Below are positions 8,139 through 18,413 of a stretch of DNA of 61,938 bases, in pieces. The position numbers and the translations under genes are program-made. The stretch comes from Bradyrhizobium glycinis. GTDB lineage: Bacteria > Pseudomonadota > Alphaproteobacteria > Rhizobiales > Xanthobacteraceae. The number at the start of each line of letters is the position of its first letter. The first letter of the stretch is position 1. The stretch spans positions 1 through 61,938 of the forward strand of contig NZ_JACCHQ010000036.1 in the NCBI RefSeq assembly GCF_016031655.1, read 5' to 3'. The notes beneath the pieces are model-generated. The model was not told where the DNA came from, ran no database searches, and was given only the letters and a program-made list of their open reading frames with translations.

Positions 8139-8303
8139 ATGACGGATACCGGCAACGCCAACAAGGCGCGCAATCGCGAGATTGCGCGAAACGAGGAAGC
8201 CAAGCAGGTCATCGGCAGCGCGCGCGTGAGCATCTGGGCCGTCGCGGTGGCCGTCATCGTCGGCGGAATTCTGTTCACGCTGGGCTGGCTGTCGCTGAAG
8301 TGA
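8139..8303 (+). CDS. small membrane protein (54 aa)
   Basis: ATG at 8139, stop at 8301-8303. Polar, basic N-terminal half (TDTGNANKARNREIARNEEA) followed by one hydrophobic helix (WAVAVAVIVGGILFTLGWL) at the C-terminus. No RBS stronger than a weak GGAT is visible. Codon choice is GC-rich at third positions like its neighbours, which supports a real gene. Function unknown. Its start lies 30 bases after a family D repeat and its stop 10 bases before a family B repeat. Confidence 0.6.
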   Translation: MTDTGNANKARNREIARNEEAKQVIGSARVSIWAVAVAVIVGGILFTLGWLSLK

Positions 8304-8312
8304 GCTTACTTA

Positions 8313-8450
8313 CCTCTCCCCGCTAGCGGGGAGAGGTCGAATTCGATCGCAGATCGAATTCGGGTGAGGGGGTACAGGTCCGTCGGCAGTCTCACCTGTG
8401 GAGAGAGGCCCCTCACCCCGACCCTCTCCCCGTAAGAACGGGGAGAGGGA
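8313..8450. repeat. dispersed intergenic repeat (family B)
   Basis: Two short hairpins, CCTCTCCCCGCTAGCGGGG followed by AGAGG at the left and CCCTCTCCCCGTAAGAACGG followed by GGAGAGGG at the right, flank GGGTGAGGGGGT and AGGCCCCTCACCCC, which pair with each other. Copies at 16442-16574 and 24119-24263. It fills the gap between the convergent small ORF and GST gene. Confidence 0.8.
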
Positions 8451-8467
8451 GAAGAGAGGAAGCATCC

Positions 8468-9115
8468 TCACGTCGCGTAATTCGTCATCCGCTTGCCGGG
8501 CAGCAGCTCGTAGGCCGGCTTCCAGCCCGGCAGCGCGGCCATGCGGCCGAGCCAGGCATGGATGGCGGGATGGCTCGCCGCGAAATCAAAGCCGTGCTCG
8601 TCGCTGGGATAATGCAGATAAGCCATCATCGAGATGTCGGCGACCGTCGGCTTTGCGCCGATCGCGAATTCATTGTCCTGGAGATGGCCGTCGAGGATGC
8701 CGAGAAAGTCCTCGAGCCGCCGGCGAAAATGCTTCAGCACCTGCGGATCGTTTTTCTCCGTGAAGGCGCGCATGAAGCGGTAGGTGGCCATGTAGCTGGT
8801 GAGCTTGTGGTTGTCCCAGAACAGCCAGCGCAGCAGCTCGAACTTCTCGTCTTCCGTCTCGGCGCCGAAACGGCCGTATTGCTCGGCCAGTTTCAGCAGC
8901 AGCGGCGCAGTCTGCGTCATCTTCACGCCGTCGATCTCGAGCACGGGAATCTCGCCCATCTCGTTCACGGCCTTGCGCCACTCCGCCGTGCGCGTGACGC
9001 CGCCGGCAAAATCAGTCCAGACCGGCTCGAACGTCTCGCCGCAGAGCGTCAGCATCAGCGCCAGCTTGTAGCTGTTGCCGGATTCGGGGAAGTAGTGCAG
9101 GCGGTAGCTGGGCAT
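8468..9115 (-). CDS. glutathione S-transferase family protein
   Basis: A 215-residue GST. N-terminal thioredoxin-like domain (YRLHYFPESGNSYKLALMLT) with the cis-proline/glutathione-site segment GEIPVLEIDGVKMTQTAPLL, then the all-helical C-terminal domain with the conserved capping-box-like IGAKPTVADISMMAYLHYP. The catalytic Ser/Cys position falls in the ESGNSYK stretch. I start at MPSYRLHYF; an in-frame ATG five codons earlier (MPRGP) is also possible. Cytosolic enzyme, substrate unknown. It is a stand-alone gene bounded by repeats on both sides. Confidence 0.92.
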   Translation of the reverse strand: MPSYRLHYFPESGNSYKLALMLTLCGETFEPVWTDFAGGVTRTAEWRKAVNEMGEIPVLEIDGVKMTQTAPLLLKLAEQYGRFGAETEDEKFELLRWLFWDNHKLTSYMATYRFMRAFTEKNDPQVLKHFRRRLEDFLGILDGHLQDNEFAIGAKPTVADISMMAYLHYPSDEHGFDFAASHPAIHAWLGRMAALPGWKPAYELLPGKRMTNYAT

Positions 9116-9169
9116 GGGACCTCGCGGCATTTGTGACTTGCCGATTGTTATAGCGAGATCGCTCCACAT

Positions 9170-9250
9170 CGTCATTGCGAGCGCAGCGAAGCAATCCAGC
9201 AATGCATCCGCGGAAAGACTCTGGATTGCTTCGCTGCGCTCGCAATGACG
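9170..9250. repeat. inverted repeat (family A)
   Basis: CGTCATTGCGAGCGCAGCGA arm and its reverse complement ending TGCGCTCGCAATGACG, central region ATGCATCCGCGGAAAGACT. Lies between the GST promoter side and the CoA transferase stop. Confidence 0.9.
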
Positions 9251-9271
9251 GAGTCTGTGGAGACGACGGGG

Positions 9272-10477
<1,206 letters not shown>

Positions 10478-10592
10478 CGCGGCGTCGCTCCCTCGCTTCA
10501 GTCGTTTCCCGCGCCCTGGAATTGGCGCGGGCCAATGATGGGAGCATTAGACCGATGTTTTGCCGGGATGCAACGGCGCCTGGCGCAGGGCC

Positions 10593-13592
10593 TCACTCCT
10601 CTCCCGCAAGCAACGCCGCATTGCCGCCGGCAGCCGCGGTGTTGATTGTCACGGTCTGCTCGGTTGCAAAGCGCGCGAGGTAGTGCGGGCCGCCGGCTTT
10701 GGGGCCGGTTCCGGACAGGCCGCTGCCGCCGAACGGCTGCACGCCGACCACGGCGCCGATCATGTTGCGGTTGACGTAGATGTTCCCGACCTGGACGCGG
10801 TCGATGATCGCCTCGATGGTGTCGTCTATGCGCGAATGGATGCCGAGAGTGAGCCCGTAGCCGGTGCGCGCGATCGATTGCAACACACGTTCGAGGTTCT
10901 CCGCGCGATAGCGCACGACATGCAGGATCGGGCCGAACACCTCCTCGGTGAGCTGACCGGCCTCCTTGAGCTCGAAGATATGCGGCGCGACGAAGCAGCC
11001 ATCCGGCGCGGCACCTGCAAAGTGCAGCCGCGCCTCGCGCTTCATCCGCGCGATATGCGCATCGAGGCGCTGCTTGGCCTCCATGTCGATCACAGGACCG
11101 ACATGGGTCGCGACATCAGAGGGATCGCCGATCTTAAGCTCGCGCGCGGCACCCGCGATCATCTCGATCATGCGGTCGGCCACATCCTCCTGCACGAACA
11201 ACAGCCGCAACGCCGAGCAGCGCTGGCCTGCGGAGCGGAACGCGGAGGTCACGACATCGTCGGCCACCTGCTCGGGCAGCGCGGTCGCATCCGCGATCAT
11301 GGCGTTGATGCCGCCGGTCTCCGCGATCAGCGGCACGATCGGCCCGTCCTTGGCGGCCAGCGTCCGGTTGATCTGGCGCGCGACCTCAGTCGAGCCGGTG
11401 AAGACGATTCCGGCGACATCAGGATGCGCGGTGAGGACGGCGCCGATGCGGCCGTCGCCGGTGACGAGATGCAGCGCGCTTGTGGGGATGCCGGCCTCAT
11501 GCAGCAGGGCAACGGCCTCGCGCGCGATGCGCGGCGTCTGCTCGGCGGGTTTTGCCACCACGCTGTTGCCGGCCATCAGCGCCGCGCTCACCTGGCCAAG
11601 GAAGATCGCCAGCGGAAAATTCCACGGCGAGATCGGGACGAACACGCCGCGGCCGCGAAGGCTAAGCGCGTTGCTCTCGCCGGTCGGGCCGGGCATGGCG
11701 GCATCGTTCCCGAACAGCTTGCGGCCCTGCGCGGCATAGTAGCGGCAGAAGTCGGCGGCTTCGCGCAGCTCGGACAGAGCGTCGTCAAGCGTCTTGCCGC
11801 CCTCGGCTTGCAACAGCGCGATGAAGCGGGCGCCGCGGCTTTCCAGGAGATGCGCGGCCTGCTCCAGCGCCGCTGCGCGCGTGCCTGCAGGCGTCCGGCT
11901 CCAGCTGGCAAAGCCGGCGCGCGCAGCCGTCATCGCCGCGTTGGCCTGATCCGGTGTTGTGTTAGCGACAGGCTTGAGATCGGCCGCCGCGGCCTTCACG
12001 TCCGTCAGGAGCTGGTCGAGTGCGGCACGCTCACCGAATTCGACGCCGCGCGAATTCCGCCGCTCCGGCGCGAACAGATCTGCCGGCAACGGAATCTTGG
12101 CATGAGGTGCCTGTTGCGGCTGGCCGATGGCATCCGCCGGGCGCTGCAGCAGCGCCGAAACCGGCACGCGATAATCGGCCGCCTGCGCCACGAACGAGGA
12201 ATTGGCGCCGTTCTCCAACAGCCGCCGCACCAGATAAGCGAGCAGGTCGCGATGGCTGCCGACCGGCGCATAGGTGCGGTAGGCGATGTCAGGATGATCC
12301 TTGGCGAGTTGCTCGTAGAGCGCTTCGCCCATGCCGTGCAGGCGCTGGAATTCGAAGCCGCCGCCATCAGCTGCGAGCTCCAGCACGGTCGCGACCGTCA
12401 GCGCGTTGTGGGTGGCGAATTGCGGGAAAATGCGCGGCCGCAACGCCAGCAGCTTCGTCGCGCAGACGACAAAGTTCAGATCGGTCATCGCCTTGCGCGT
12501 GAACACGGGATAGCCGTCGAGCCCGCGCTCCTGGGCGCGCTTGATCTCGGTGTCCCAATAGGCGCCCTTGACCAGGCGCACCATCAGCTTGCGGTTATGC
12601 GCACGGGCCAGTTCATCGACATAGTCGATCACCGCGCTGGCGCGCTTCTGATAGGCCTGGACCGCAAGGCCAAATCCGTCCCAGCCGGAAAGCGAGGGAT
12701 CGGCGAGCGTCGCCGCGATCACGTCGAGCGACAGCTCCAGCCGGTCGGCCTCCTCGGCATCGACGGTGAAGTTGAGGTCATGCGCCTTGGCGCGCTGCGC
12801 AAGGTCCAGCAATAGCGGCACCAGCTCGGCCATCACGCGGCCGCGGCTGATCGCCTCGAAGCGCGGATGCAGCGCCGAGAGCTTGACCGAGATGCCGGGG
12901 CGGTCGGGCAGGGGATGGTTTCCCGCCGCCTTGCCGATCGTGTCAATCGCACTGGCATAGGCGTCGAAATAGCGCTTGGCATCGGTTGCCGTGCGCGCGC
13001 CTTCGCCGAGCATGTCGAAGGAATAGCGCGGCTTCTGGCCCGAACGCGGTCGGCCCCGCTCCAGCGCCTGCTCGATGGTCTCCCCTAGCACGAAATGATT
13101 GCCCATCAGCCGCATCGCCTGGCGCGTCGCGGTGCGCACCGCCGGTGCACCGAGCCGCTTCACCAGCCGGCCGATGGTGCCGTCGGGCGTCTCGCCCGGC
13201 TGGATCACTCGCGCCGACAGGCCGAGCGCCCAGGCCGAGGCGTTGACCAGGAACGCGGTGGACTTGGTCTCATGATGGATGAAATCGCCCTCGCCGAGCT
13301 TGTCCTCGATGAACTGGTCGGCCGTGCGTGCATCGGGCACGCGCAGCAGCGCTTCCGCCAGGATCATCAGCGCCAGCCCTTCCTTGGTCGAGAGCGCGAA
13401 CTCCCGCAGCATGTCCTCGACCCCGCCGAGCCGGTCGTCGCGCTTGCGGATCGCCTCGATCAGCCGCGTCGCGGTGCGGTCGATCCGGGCCTCCCGTGGC
13501 GGGGCGAGATGCGAGGCCGGCAAAAGCTTTGCGGCGATCTCAGCGTCATCGGGAGCGTAAGGCGCGGAGAAGGGCGGCGGGATGTTCGGCAT
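10593..13592 (-). CDS. putA: bifunctional proline dehydrogenase / L-glutamate gamma-semialdehyde dehydrogenase
   Basis: Oxidises proline to glutamate in two steps: an FAD-dependent proline dehydrogenase barrel (about residues 150-470, with KLSALHPRFE, VDAEEADRLELSLD and RLVKGAYWDTEI) and an NAD-dependent aldehyde dehydrogenase (about 510-980, with PWNFPLAIFLGQ, FTGSTEVA and SAGQRCSALR). The catalytic cysteine counts to residue 792. Length (999) and Cys792 match the structurally known Bradyrhizobium PutA, which lacks the ribbon-helix-helix repressor domain of long PutAs. Consistent with that, an Lrp-type regulator is divergently encoded. An intramolecular channel passes the intermediate between sites. 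Confidence 0.98.
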   Translation of the reverse strand: MPNIPPPFSAPYAPDDAEIAAKLLPASHLAPPREARIDRTATRLIEAIRKRDDRLGGVEDMLREFALSTKEGLALMILAEALLRVPDARTADQFIEDKLGEGDFIHHETKSTAFLVNASAWALGLSARVIQPGETPDGTIGRLVKRLGAPAVRTATRQAMRLMGNHFVLGETIEQALERGRPRSGQKPRYSFDMLGEGARTATDAKRYFDAYASAIDTIGKAAGNHPLPDRPGISVKLSALHPRFEAISRGRVMAELVPLLLDLAQRAKAHDLNFTVDAEEADRLELSLDVIAATLADPSLSGWDGFGLAVQAYQKRASAVIDYVDELARAHNRKLMVRLVKGAYWDTEIKRAQERGLDGYPVFTRKAMTDLNFVVCATKLLALRPRIFPQFATHNALTVATVLELAADGGGFEFQRLHGMGEALYEQLAKDHPDIAYRTYAPVGSHRDLLAYLVRRLLENGANSSFVAQAADYRVPVSALLQRPADAIGQPQQAPHAKIPLPADLFAPERRNSRGVEFGERAALDQLLTDVKAAAADLKPVANTTPDQANAAMTAARAGFASWSRTPAGTRAAALEQAAHLLESRGARFIALLQAEGGKTLDDALSELREAADFCRYYAAQGRKLFGNDAAMPGPTGESNALSLRGRGVFVPISPWNFPLAIFLGQVSAALMAGNSVVAKPAEQTPRIAREAVALLHEAGIPTSALHLVTGDGRIGAVLTAHPDVAGIVFTGSTEVARQINRTLAAKDGPIVPLIAETGGINAMIADATALPEQVADDVVTSAFRSAGQRCSALRLLFVQEDVADRMIEMIAGAARELKIGDPSDVATHVGPVIDMEAKQRLDAHIARMKREARLHFAGAAPDGCFVAPHIFELKEAGQLTEEVFGPILHVVRYRAENLERVLQSIARTGYGLTLGIHSRIDDTIEAIIDRVQVGNIYVNRNMIGAVVGVQPFGGSGLSGTGPKAGGPHYLARFATEQTVTINTAAAGGNAALLAGEE

Positions 13593-13706
13593 GGCGTGTC
13601 CTGTGGCTGAAATCCAGGATAAGGCCCGCGTGACCGTAGTTCGATAGACAATCTAGCTTCTTTGCCTTAGAAAATGAAGAGCACTAGCCATTTAGCCACA
13701 TAAGTT
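13593..13706. promoter_or_regulatory. putA / Lrp-regulator divergent control region
   Basis: The 114-base spacer is locally AT-richer than its flanks and contains an imperfect dyad around 13655-13690 (CTAG-CTTCTTT...AATGAAG-AG...CTAG). This is where the Lrp-type regulator and both promoters should act. No precise operator can be assigned by eye. Confidence 0.45.
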
Positions 13707-14168
13707 ATGGAACTCGATCGAACAGACCGGAAAATCCTCTCGATCCTGCAGGAGGATGGGCGCATCGCCAATGTCGAACTCGCCGAGCGCATCGGGCTGT
13801 CGCCGACCTCGATCGGCGAACGGCTGAAGCGCCTGCAGCGCGAGGGCTTCGTCGAAGGCTATGGCGCGCGGCTCAACCCGCACCGGCTCGGCCTTGGGCT
13901 CCTGGTGTTCGTCGAGGTGCTGCTCGACAAGACCACGCCCGACAATTTCGAGCGGTTCGCGCGCGCCGTGAGGCTCGCTCCTGAAGTGCTGGAGTGTCAC
14001 ATGGTCGCCGGCGGCTTCGACTATCTCGTGAAGGCGCGGCTGGCAGACATGAGCGCCTATCGTCGCTTTCTCGGCGAAACCCTGCTGTCGATGCCGGGCG
14101 TGCGCGAGACGCGGACCTATGCGGTGATGGAGGAGATCAAGCGCGACGCACCGCTGCCGGTGGGTTAG
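13707..14168 (+). CDS. Lrp/AsnC family regulator, probable proline-responsive activator of putA
   Basis: A 153-residue Lrp/AsnC protein: N-terminal winged helix-turn-helix (residues 1-60; LDRTDRKILSILQEDGRIAN, then LSPTSIGERLKRLQREG) and C-terminal RAM effector-binding domain (GLLVFVEVLLDKT through VRETRTYAVMEEIK). Transcribed divergently from putA across 114 bases, the arrangement of PutR in rhizobia and Agrobacterium, where it activates putA when proline is present. The role is inferred from family and position. Lrp proteins usually act as octamers or tetramers and autoregulate. Confidence 0.93.
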   Translation: MELDRTDRKILSILQEDGRIANVELAERIGLSPTSIGERLKRLQREGFVEGYGARLNPHRLGLGLLVFVEVLLDKTTPDNFERFARAVRLAPEVLECHMVAGGFDYLVKARLADMSAYRRFLGETLLSMPGVRETRTYAVMEEIKRDAPLPVG

Positions 14169-14341
14169 CGAAGTGCAGTCGCGATTGTCATTGCTGTGAT
14201 TTGAATGAGCGGTCTTCGCAAGGAAAAAATAGCTATCCTTGTGCAATCGCAACGCCTGTCGTCGAATGCACCGGCCGTCTTCTTAAATTTTTTTGGCCCG
14301 CTCCCGGACAAATCCGGGAGGCAGCAAAGGCTGGCGCGGGC

Positions 14342-14542
14342 TTATACTTTGAGGTTCTCTGCGGAGGTCTTGCCCCGGTTTGCGATCTCTTCGTATTCCA
14401 CCGTCTGTCCCTCGTTGAGGGTTGACAGACCGGCCTTCTGCACTGCCGAGATATGCACGAACACATCCTTGCCACCCGACGCAGGCTGGATAAATCCATA
14501 ACCCTTCGTCGGGTTGAACCACTTGACCGTACCTTTAGCCAT
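14342..14542 (-). CDS. cspA: cold-shock protein (CspA family)
   Basis: A 66-residue single cold-shock domain, starting MAKGTVKWFNPTKGYGFIQP. The nucleic-acid-binding RNP motifs are present (KGYGFIQP and DVFVHISAV). Binds single-stranded RNA/DNA and acts as an RNA chaperone in the cytoplasm. The ATG has GGAG 8 bases upstream; upstream in-frame codons are excluded because they add 18 residues never present in this family. Downstream is a long GC-rich stem-loop (14296-14341) without a U-tract. Cold or growth-phase control cannot be seen directly. Confidence 0.96.
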   Translation of the reverse strand: MAKGTVKWFNPTKGYGFIQPASGGKDVFVHISAVQKAGLSTLNEGQTVEYEEIANRGKTSAENLKV

Positions 14543-14727
14543 CACGACTTCTCCGCGGGTCTTCCTCCGAAATCTCGAACCGCCAGTCCCCGCCAACCGG
14601 CCGGTTCGGTCTTAACAGGATACGCGGAATGTGGCAGGCTTGGTAGCTCAAACCACATCGCCATTTCGCCGAATTCCGCTCAACTTCGCGGCGTTTTTGC
14701 CGGTTTTGCCCGTTTCGCGGTCATCCG

Positions 14728-15036
14728 TCAGTAGGTCGCAGCTAGATAATCGACGATCTTGCCGACATCGGCATCGTCGATCGGTGCGCCATAGACCTTG
14801 ATCATCTTGGTCACCTCGGCCTGCCAGAACGCCCTCTTGTCCTTCATCGGCGGCTGCGTGGCGACGTAGTCGGACGAATGACAGGCGCTGCAATTGCTCT
14901 GCACGACCTCGAGGTTGGGACCGGGTTTAAAGGCGGCGACCTCGTCGGGGCTCTTGTAATTGACCGGCGCTGCAAGTGACGAACCCATCAATGCGGCGAT
15001 AGCGAGTGTGATGGCGACGAGAACAATGCGCTGCAT
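14728..15036 (-). CDS. sorB: sulfite dehydrogenase cytochrome c subunit
   Basis: A 102-residue secreted cytochrome c: signal peptide (IVLVAITLAIAALMGSSLAA), heme site C49-S-A-C52-H53 in QSNCSACHSSDYVATQ, and a probable distal methionine ligand at Met64 (QPPMKD). It follows the sulfite dehydrogenase catalytic subunit by 12 bases on the same strand, as in SorAB of Starkeya. It should take electrons from the SorA molybdenum centre and pass them to a soluble cytochrome c in the periplasm. Confidence 0.93.
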   Translation of the reverse strand: MQRIVLVAITLAIAALMGSSLAAPVNYKSPDEVAAFKPGPNLEVVQSNCSACHSSDYVATQPPMKDKRAFWQAEVTKMIKVYGAPIDDADVGKIVDYLAATY

Positions 15037-15048
15037 GATCAGTCTCCT

Positions 15049-16248
15049 TCAGGCCACGCTGACGCGGACGGTTTCGACGACGTTGCGCAAATAGCCCGCC
15101 GGGTTCCAGCGCGGCGTGTCCGGCTGGGTCTCGCCGCCATTGCCGGTGGCGCGGACCTTGAGCTCGTGGTTGCCGGCAGCGAGCTTCACCGGCAGCTTCC
15201 ATTCGCGGAAGGCGTACTTGCCGAGATCCTTGCCGAGCTTGGCGCCGACCCAGGTCTTGCCGCCGTCGGTGGAGACTTCGACCTCCTTGATGCCTTTGCC
15301 GCCATCGAACGCGATGCCGCGCAGGGTCACGGCTCCCGCCTTCAGCTTGGCGCCATCGGGGACGCTGGTGATGAAGGAGCGGATGGTGAAGCGGTTGATC
15401 GGGATCGTCGCCTTCGGCGCGGTGCCCGGCTCGACCGCGTTGTTCGGCGTGTCAGGGATGCGATAGGCCGACTTCATCCAGAAGCCGTCATAGACGTTGT
15501 CGATAACGGTGATCTCGTTGAGGTGCTTGACCCAGTAGGTGCCGTAATAGCCGGGCACGATCAGGCGCAGCGGGAAGCCATTAAGGAACGGCAGGTCCTC
15601 ACCGTTCATGCCATAGGCCAGCATCACCTCGCCGTCGTTGGCGTGATCGATGTCGAGTGCCTTGATGAAGTCCGGCGTCTTGTCGTTGACGGGCCCATCC
15701 ATGCCGTTGAAGGTGACCTGCCTGGCGCCGCTTTGCACGCCGGCCATTTCGAGCACGCTCTTCAGCGGCACGCCGCGCCAGCGCGCGCAACCCATCGCAC
15801 CGTTGGCGAGCTGGCCGCCTGCAACGCGCGGCTCGAAAAAGCCGCGGCTGTTGCCGGAGCATTGCGCGACGGCGACGATCTCCGTCGCCTTCATCTTCCT
15901 GATGTCCTTCAGCGACAATTTCAGCGGCTTGTCGACCTTGCCCTTGACCTCCAGCGTGAACTTGTCGGGGTCGAGATTGTAGGGCAGGTCGGAGAGGTGG
16001 TAGCGCACGAAGAACACGTTGTTCGGCGTGATCGGGCCGTCGTTGAATACCGCAAACGGCGTCTCGAGCTGCGGCGGTCGGCTGGTCAGGCCGATCATCG
16101 GCCGCTTCTGCGGATACTTCACCAGCGGCCGTTCGCCATTGGCGAAGGGCAGGGTCACGGTGTCGAGGGCCAGCGCCTTGGTGGAATTCAGTGTGGCCGC
16201 CATGGCTGCAAGGCCTGCTCCCTTGAGCAGGTCGCGTCGATCGAACAT
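15049..16248 (-). CDS. sorA: sulfite dehydrogenase molybdopterin subunit (SorA type)
   Basis: A 399-residue periplasmic molybdoenzyme of the sulfite oxidase family, oxidising sulfite to sulfate. A Tat signal is visible (DRRDLLKGAGLAAMAA), as expected for a cofactor-loaded export substrate. The molybdopterin domain holds Cys130 (VAQCSGNSRGFF), the expected Mo ligand, and the Arg82/His84 pair (VRYH). The C-terminal dimerisation domain carries TDGGKTWVGAKL and EWKLPV. No heme domain is fused; the heme subunit is the next gene. The 330-base gap upstream (16249-16578) holds only a promoter region and a family B repeat. Confidence 0.95.
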   Translation of the reverse strand: MFDRRDLLKGAGLAAMAATLNSTKALALDTVTLPFANGERPLVKYPQKRPMIGLTSRPPQLETPFAVFNDGPITPNNVFFVRYHLSDLPYNLDPDKFTLEVKGKVDKPLKLSLKDIRKMKATEIVAVAQCSGNSRGFFEPRVAGGQLANGAMGCARWRGVPLKSVLEMAGVQSGARQVTFNGMDGPVNDKTPDFIKALDIDHANDGEVMLAYGMNGEDLPFLNGFPLRLIVPGYYGTYWVKHLNEITVIDNVYDGFWMKSAYRIPDTPNNAVEPGTAPKATIPINRFTIRSFITSVPDGAKLKAGAVTLRGIAFDGGKGIKEVEVSTDGGKTWVGAKLGKDLGKYAFREWKLPVKLAAGNHELKVRATGNGGETQPDTPRWNPAGYLRNVVETVRVSVA

Positions 16249-16441
16249 TTTTTCTCCTCCCGGAGCTTCTCGTTGGATGCGCGGTCATCACCACGATCCT
16301 GCGCTCATCTGTCGCAACGATTTGAGCGAAGTCAATTCGCGCTTTCGCAGCAACCCCATGCCGCTGCGTTGCAGCAGGGCGGTGTTGCCTCTGCATTAGA
16401 TGAGGCGAGCTGCGGCAGTGACGACGGTGCGCTCCCTCGCG

Positions 16442-16574
16442 CCGTTCTTACGGGGAGAGGGTTGGGGTGAGGGGCCTCTCTCCACACGTGCGACTGCCGC
16501 GAGACCTGTACCCCCTCACCCGGAATCCGCGCTACGCGCGCATTCCTACCTCTCCCCGCAAGCGGGGAGAGGTA
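16442..16574. repeat. dispersed intergenic repeat (family B)
   Basis: Same element as 8313-8450 but in the opposite orientation: CCGTTCTTACGGGGAGAGGG at the left and ACCTCTCCCCGCAAGCGGGG plus AGAGGT at the right, with GGGTGAGGGG-type complementary inner arms. It ends at the stop of the cyclase gene. Confidence 0.8.
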
Positions 16575-16578
16575 GGGA

Positions 16579-18306
16579 TCACGCAGCCACCCGCTCGCTG
16601 CGATCGACCAGCCCCGCCAGCTCCCTCGCATTCGCCACCACGCGCACCGCGAGCGGCTCGTCGCGGCCACGGATGGCGACCTCTTGCTGCGGCAGGGCGT
16701 CCTCGGCAATATCAGCGGTACGGCGGACTTCTTCCGAGACGATCGCCTCGCAGGCCAGTGTCTTGGTCATGTCCTGCAGGCGGGCGGCGACGTTGACGGC
16801 ATCGCCGAGCGCGGTGAAGACGATGTGATCGCGATAGCCGATGTCGCCGATGATGACCTCGCCGCCGTGGATGCCGATGCCGAAGCGGATCGGCTGGCGC
16901 AGATCGTGGCTCAGGAGCTCGTTGAGCTCGTCGATATGCGTGGCAATTCCCGCGGCTGCCTTCATCGCCTGCCGGCAGGCGGTTTGCGGGTCGGCCGCAA
17001 GGCCGAACAGCGCCAGCATGCCATCGCCGACGAACTGGTTCGGCTGGCCGCCGTTCTCGATCACCGCCTGCGACACCGCGCCGAGGAAGCGGTTGACGAT
17101 GAAGACCGTGTCGAACGGCAGGCGCTTCTCGGCCAGCTGCGTCGAGCCGCGCATGTCCACGAACAGGCTGACGAGATAGCGCTCCTGGCCGATGCTGGCC
17201 GATGTCGAGGCCCCGTCCGCTCCATGCGTGTGAGGTGTGAAGAGCTGGAAGAAGGAGAGGTCGGAGGTCGGGCGCAGCTGACAGGCCAGCCGGATCGAGG
17301 GATCGGCGGTGCCGACGCGGGTGAGCACGAACGCCTCGCGCTGGGACGGGGTAGGCAACGCGTCATGATCGCCGATGATGCGGATGCGGCAGGTCGAGCA
17401 GCGGGCGCGGCCGCCGCAGACGCTGGCATGCGGCACGTTATGGCGCAGGCTCGCTTCCAGCACGGACAGGCCCTTGGGGACCCGCACCGTCTTGCCGTTG
17501 CCGTAGGACAGCGCGATCATGCCGCCGCGCCGTTCGCGCAAGGCACGCGCGCCGCGCGCCGCCAGCACCAGTCCCAACAGACCGAAATAGCCGATGGTGA
17601 GACCGCCCGCGATGCGGTCGAGCGTGTCGCCTTCCGCAACCGTGCCGACCTGGCGGCGGGTGAGATGCTGTCTACGCCATTCGCCATCGTCACTGTCGAC
17701 GGCGACGCTGCGGCCGCCCTGATAGATGCCGAGCAGCGAGAGCGTCGGGATCAGCACGGCGGCCGCGAGCAGATAGGGCGCCGCGCGCGTGAAGAACGGC
17801 TTCAGCCGAAGCCAGAAATAGACGCCGATGCAGCCGTGCACCCAGGCAATGAGCAGCAGGATCGTCATCTGCCAGAGCCGGCCCGGCGCCGCGACGAAGA
17901 ACAGATAGAGCTCCTGCGGATAGAGCTTCTGGTGTCCGTACAGCGTCTGCCCGAGCCGCACGCCGATGACGTGGCCCATGACGAGGACGGGGATGCTCAA
18001 GCCGAGCACGAGCTGGAGCGGCTCGATCGTCCGCCAGCGGAACTGCCGGCGCTGATACAGCGCGTAGAGGCCGAGGCCCATATGGGTGAGTGCGGCCGTG
18101 TAGAACACGATCGCGACCGGGAGGAACTGCCAGAACAGGGTGTGATAGTAGACCCCCGTCTCCATGGCATCGACCGAAATGTTGCCGAGCGCGTGGTTGA
18201 GGAAGTGACTGACCACATAGGCGAACAGGATGAGGCCGCAAACGAGTCGCACCTGCCGCACGCCGGCGGCGCGGACGACTGACATCTGTCTGGGAGCGGT
18301 GGCCAT
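16579..18306 (-). CDS. membrane adenylate cyclase with histidine-rich TM anchor and [2Fe-2S] domain (CyaC-like)
   Basis: A 575-residue protein in three parts. Residues 1-255: about six TM helices with histidines at 34, 38, 75, 112 and 157 that could hold hemes, resembling the diheme-B anchor described for S. meliloti CyaC. Residues about 262-350: adrenodoxin-type ferredoxin with Cys297, Cys303, Cys306 (C-x5-C-x2-C) and Cys342. Residues about 375-560: class III cyclase domain with metal aspartates 384 (LFVDMRGST) and 428 (FVGDGM) and the GDAVNVAARLQ motif. Inference: it makes cAMP in response to quinone-pool or other redox state. Nucleotide specificity is unproven. Confidence 0.88.
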   Translation of the reverse strand: MATAPRQMSVVRAAGVRQVRLVCGLILFAYVVSHFLNHALGNISVDAMETGVYYHTLFWQFLPVAIVFYTAALTHMGLGLYALYQRRQFRWRTIEPLQLVLGLSIPVLVMGHVIGVRLGQTLYGHQKLYPQELYLFFVAAPGRLWQMTILLLIAWVHGCIGVYFWLRLKPFFTRAAPYLLAAAVLIPTLSLLGIYQGGRSVAVDSDDGEWRRQHLTRRQVGTVAEGDTLDRIAGGLTIGYFGLLGLVLAARGARALRERRGGMIALSYGNGKTVRVPKGLSVLEASLRHNVPHASVCGGRARCSTCRIRIIGDHDALPTPSQREAFVLTRVGTADPSIRLACQLRPTSDLSFFQLFTPHTHGADGASTSASIGQERYLVSLFVDMRGSTQLAEKRLPFDTVFIVNRFLGAVSQAVIENGGQPNQFVGDGMLALFGLAADPQTACRQAMKAAAGIATHIDELNELLSHDLRQPIRFGIGIHGGEVIIGDIGYRDHIVFTALGDAVNVAARLQDMTKTLACEAIVSEEVRRTADIAEDALPQQEVAIRGRDEPLAVRVVANARELAGLVDRSERVAA

Positions 18307-18413
18307 GATTGGATTGTATCAGTTCATGAAAGAGAACAGCCAGCGTAACGTTTAATTCCTGATGTGGACAGGCTGTGAGGCCACATGCCTGGGAAGCCGC
18401 CTCACACTCCGCC

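Noticed and set aside
10560..12815. A 751-codon open frame on the plus strand opposite putA
   Set aside because: Antisense to PutA, whose full length and catalytic residues are certain; the alternative product is low-complexity.
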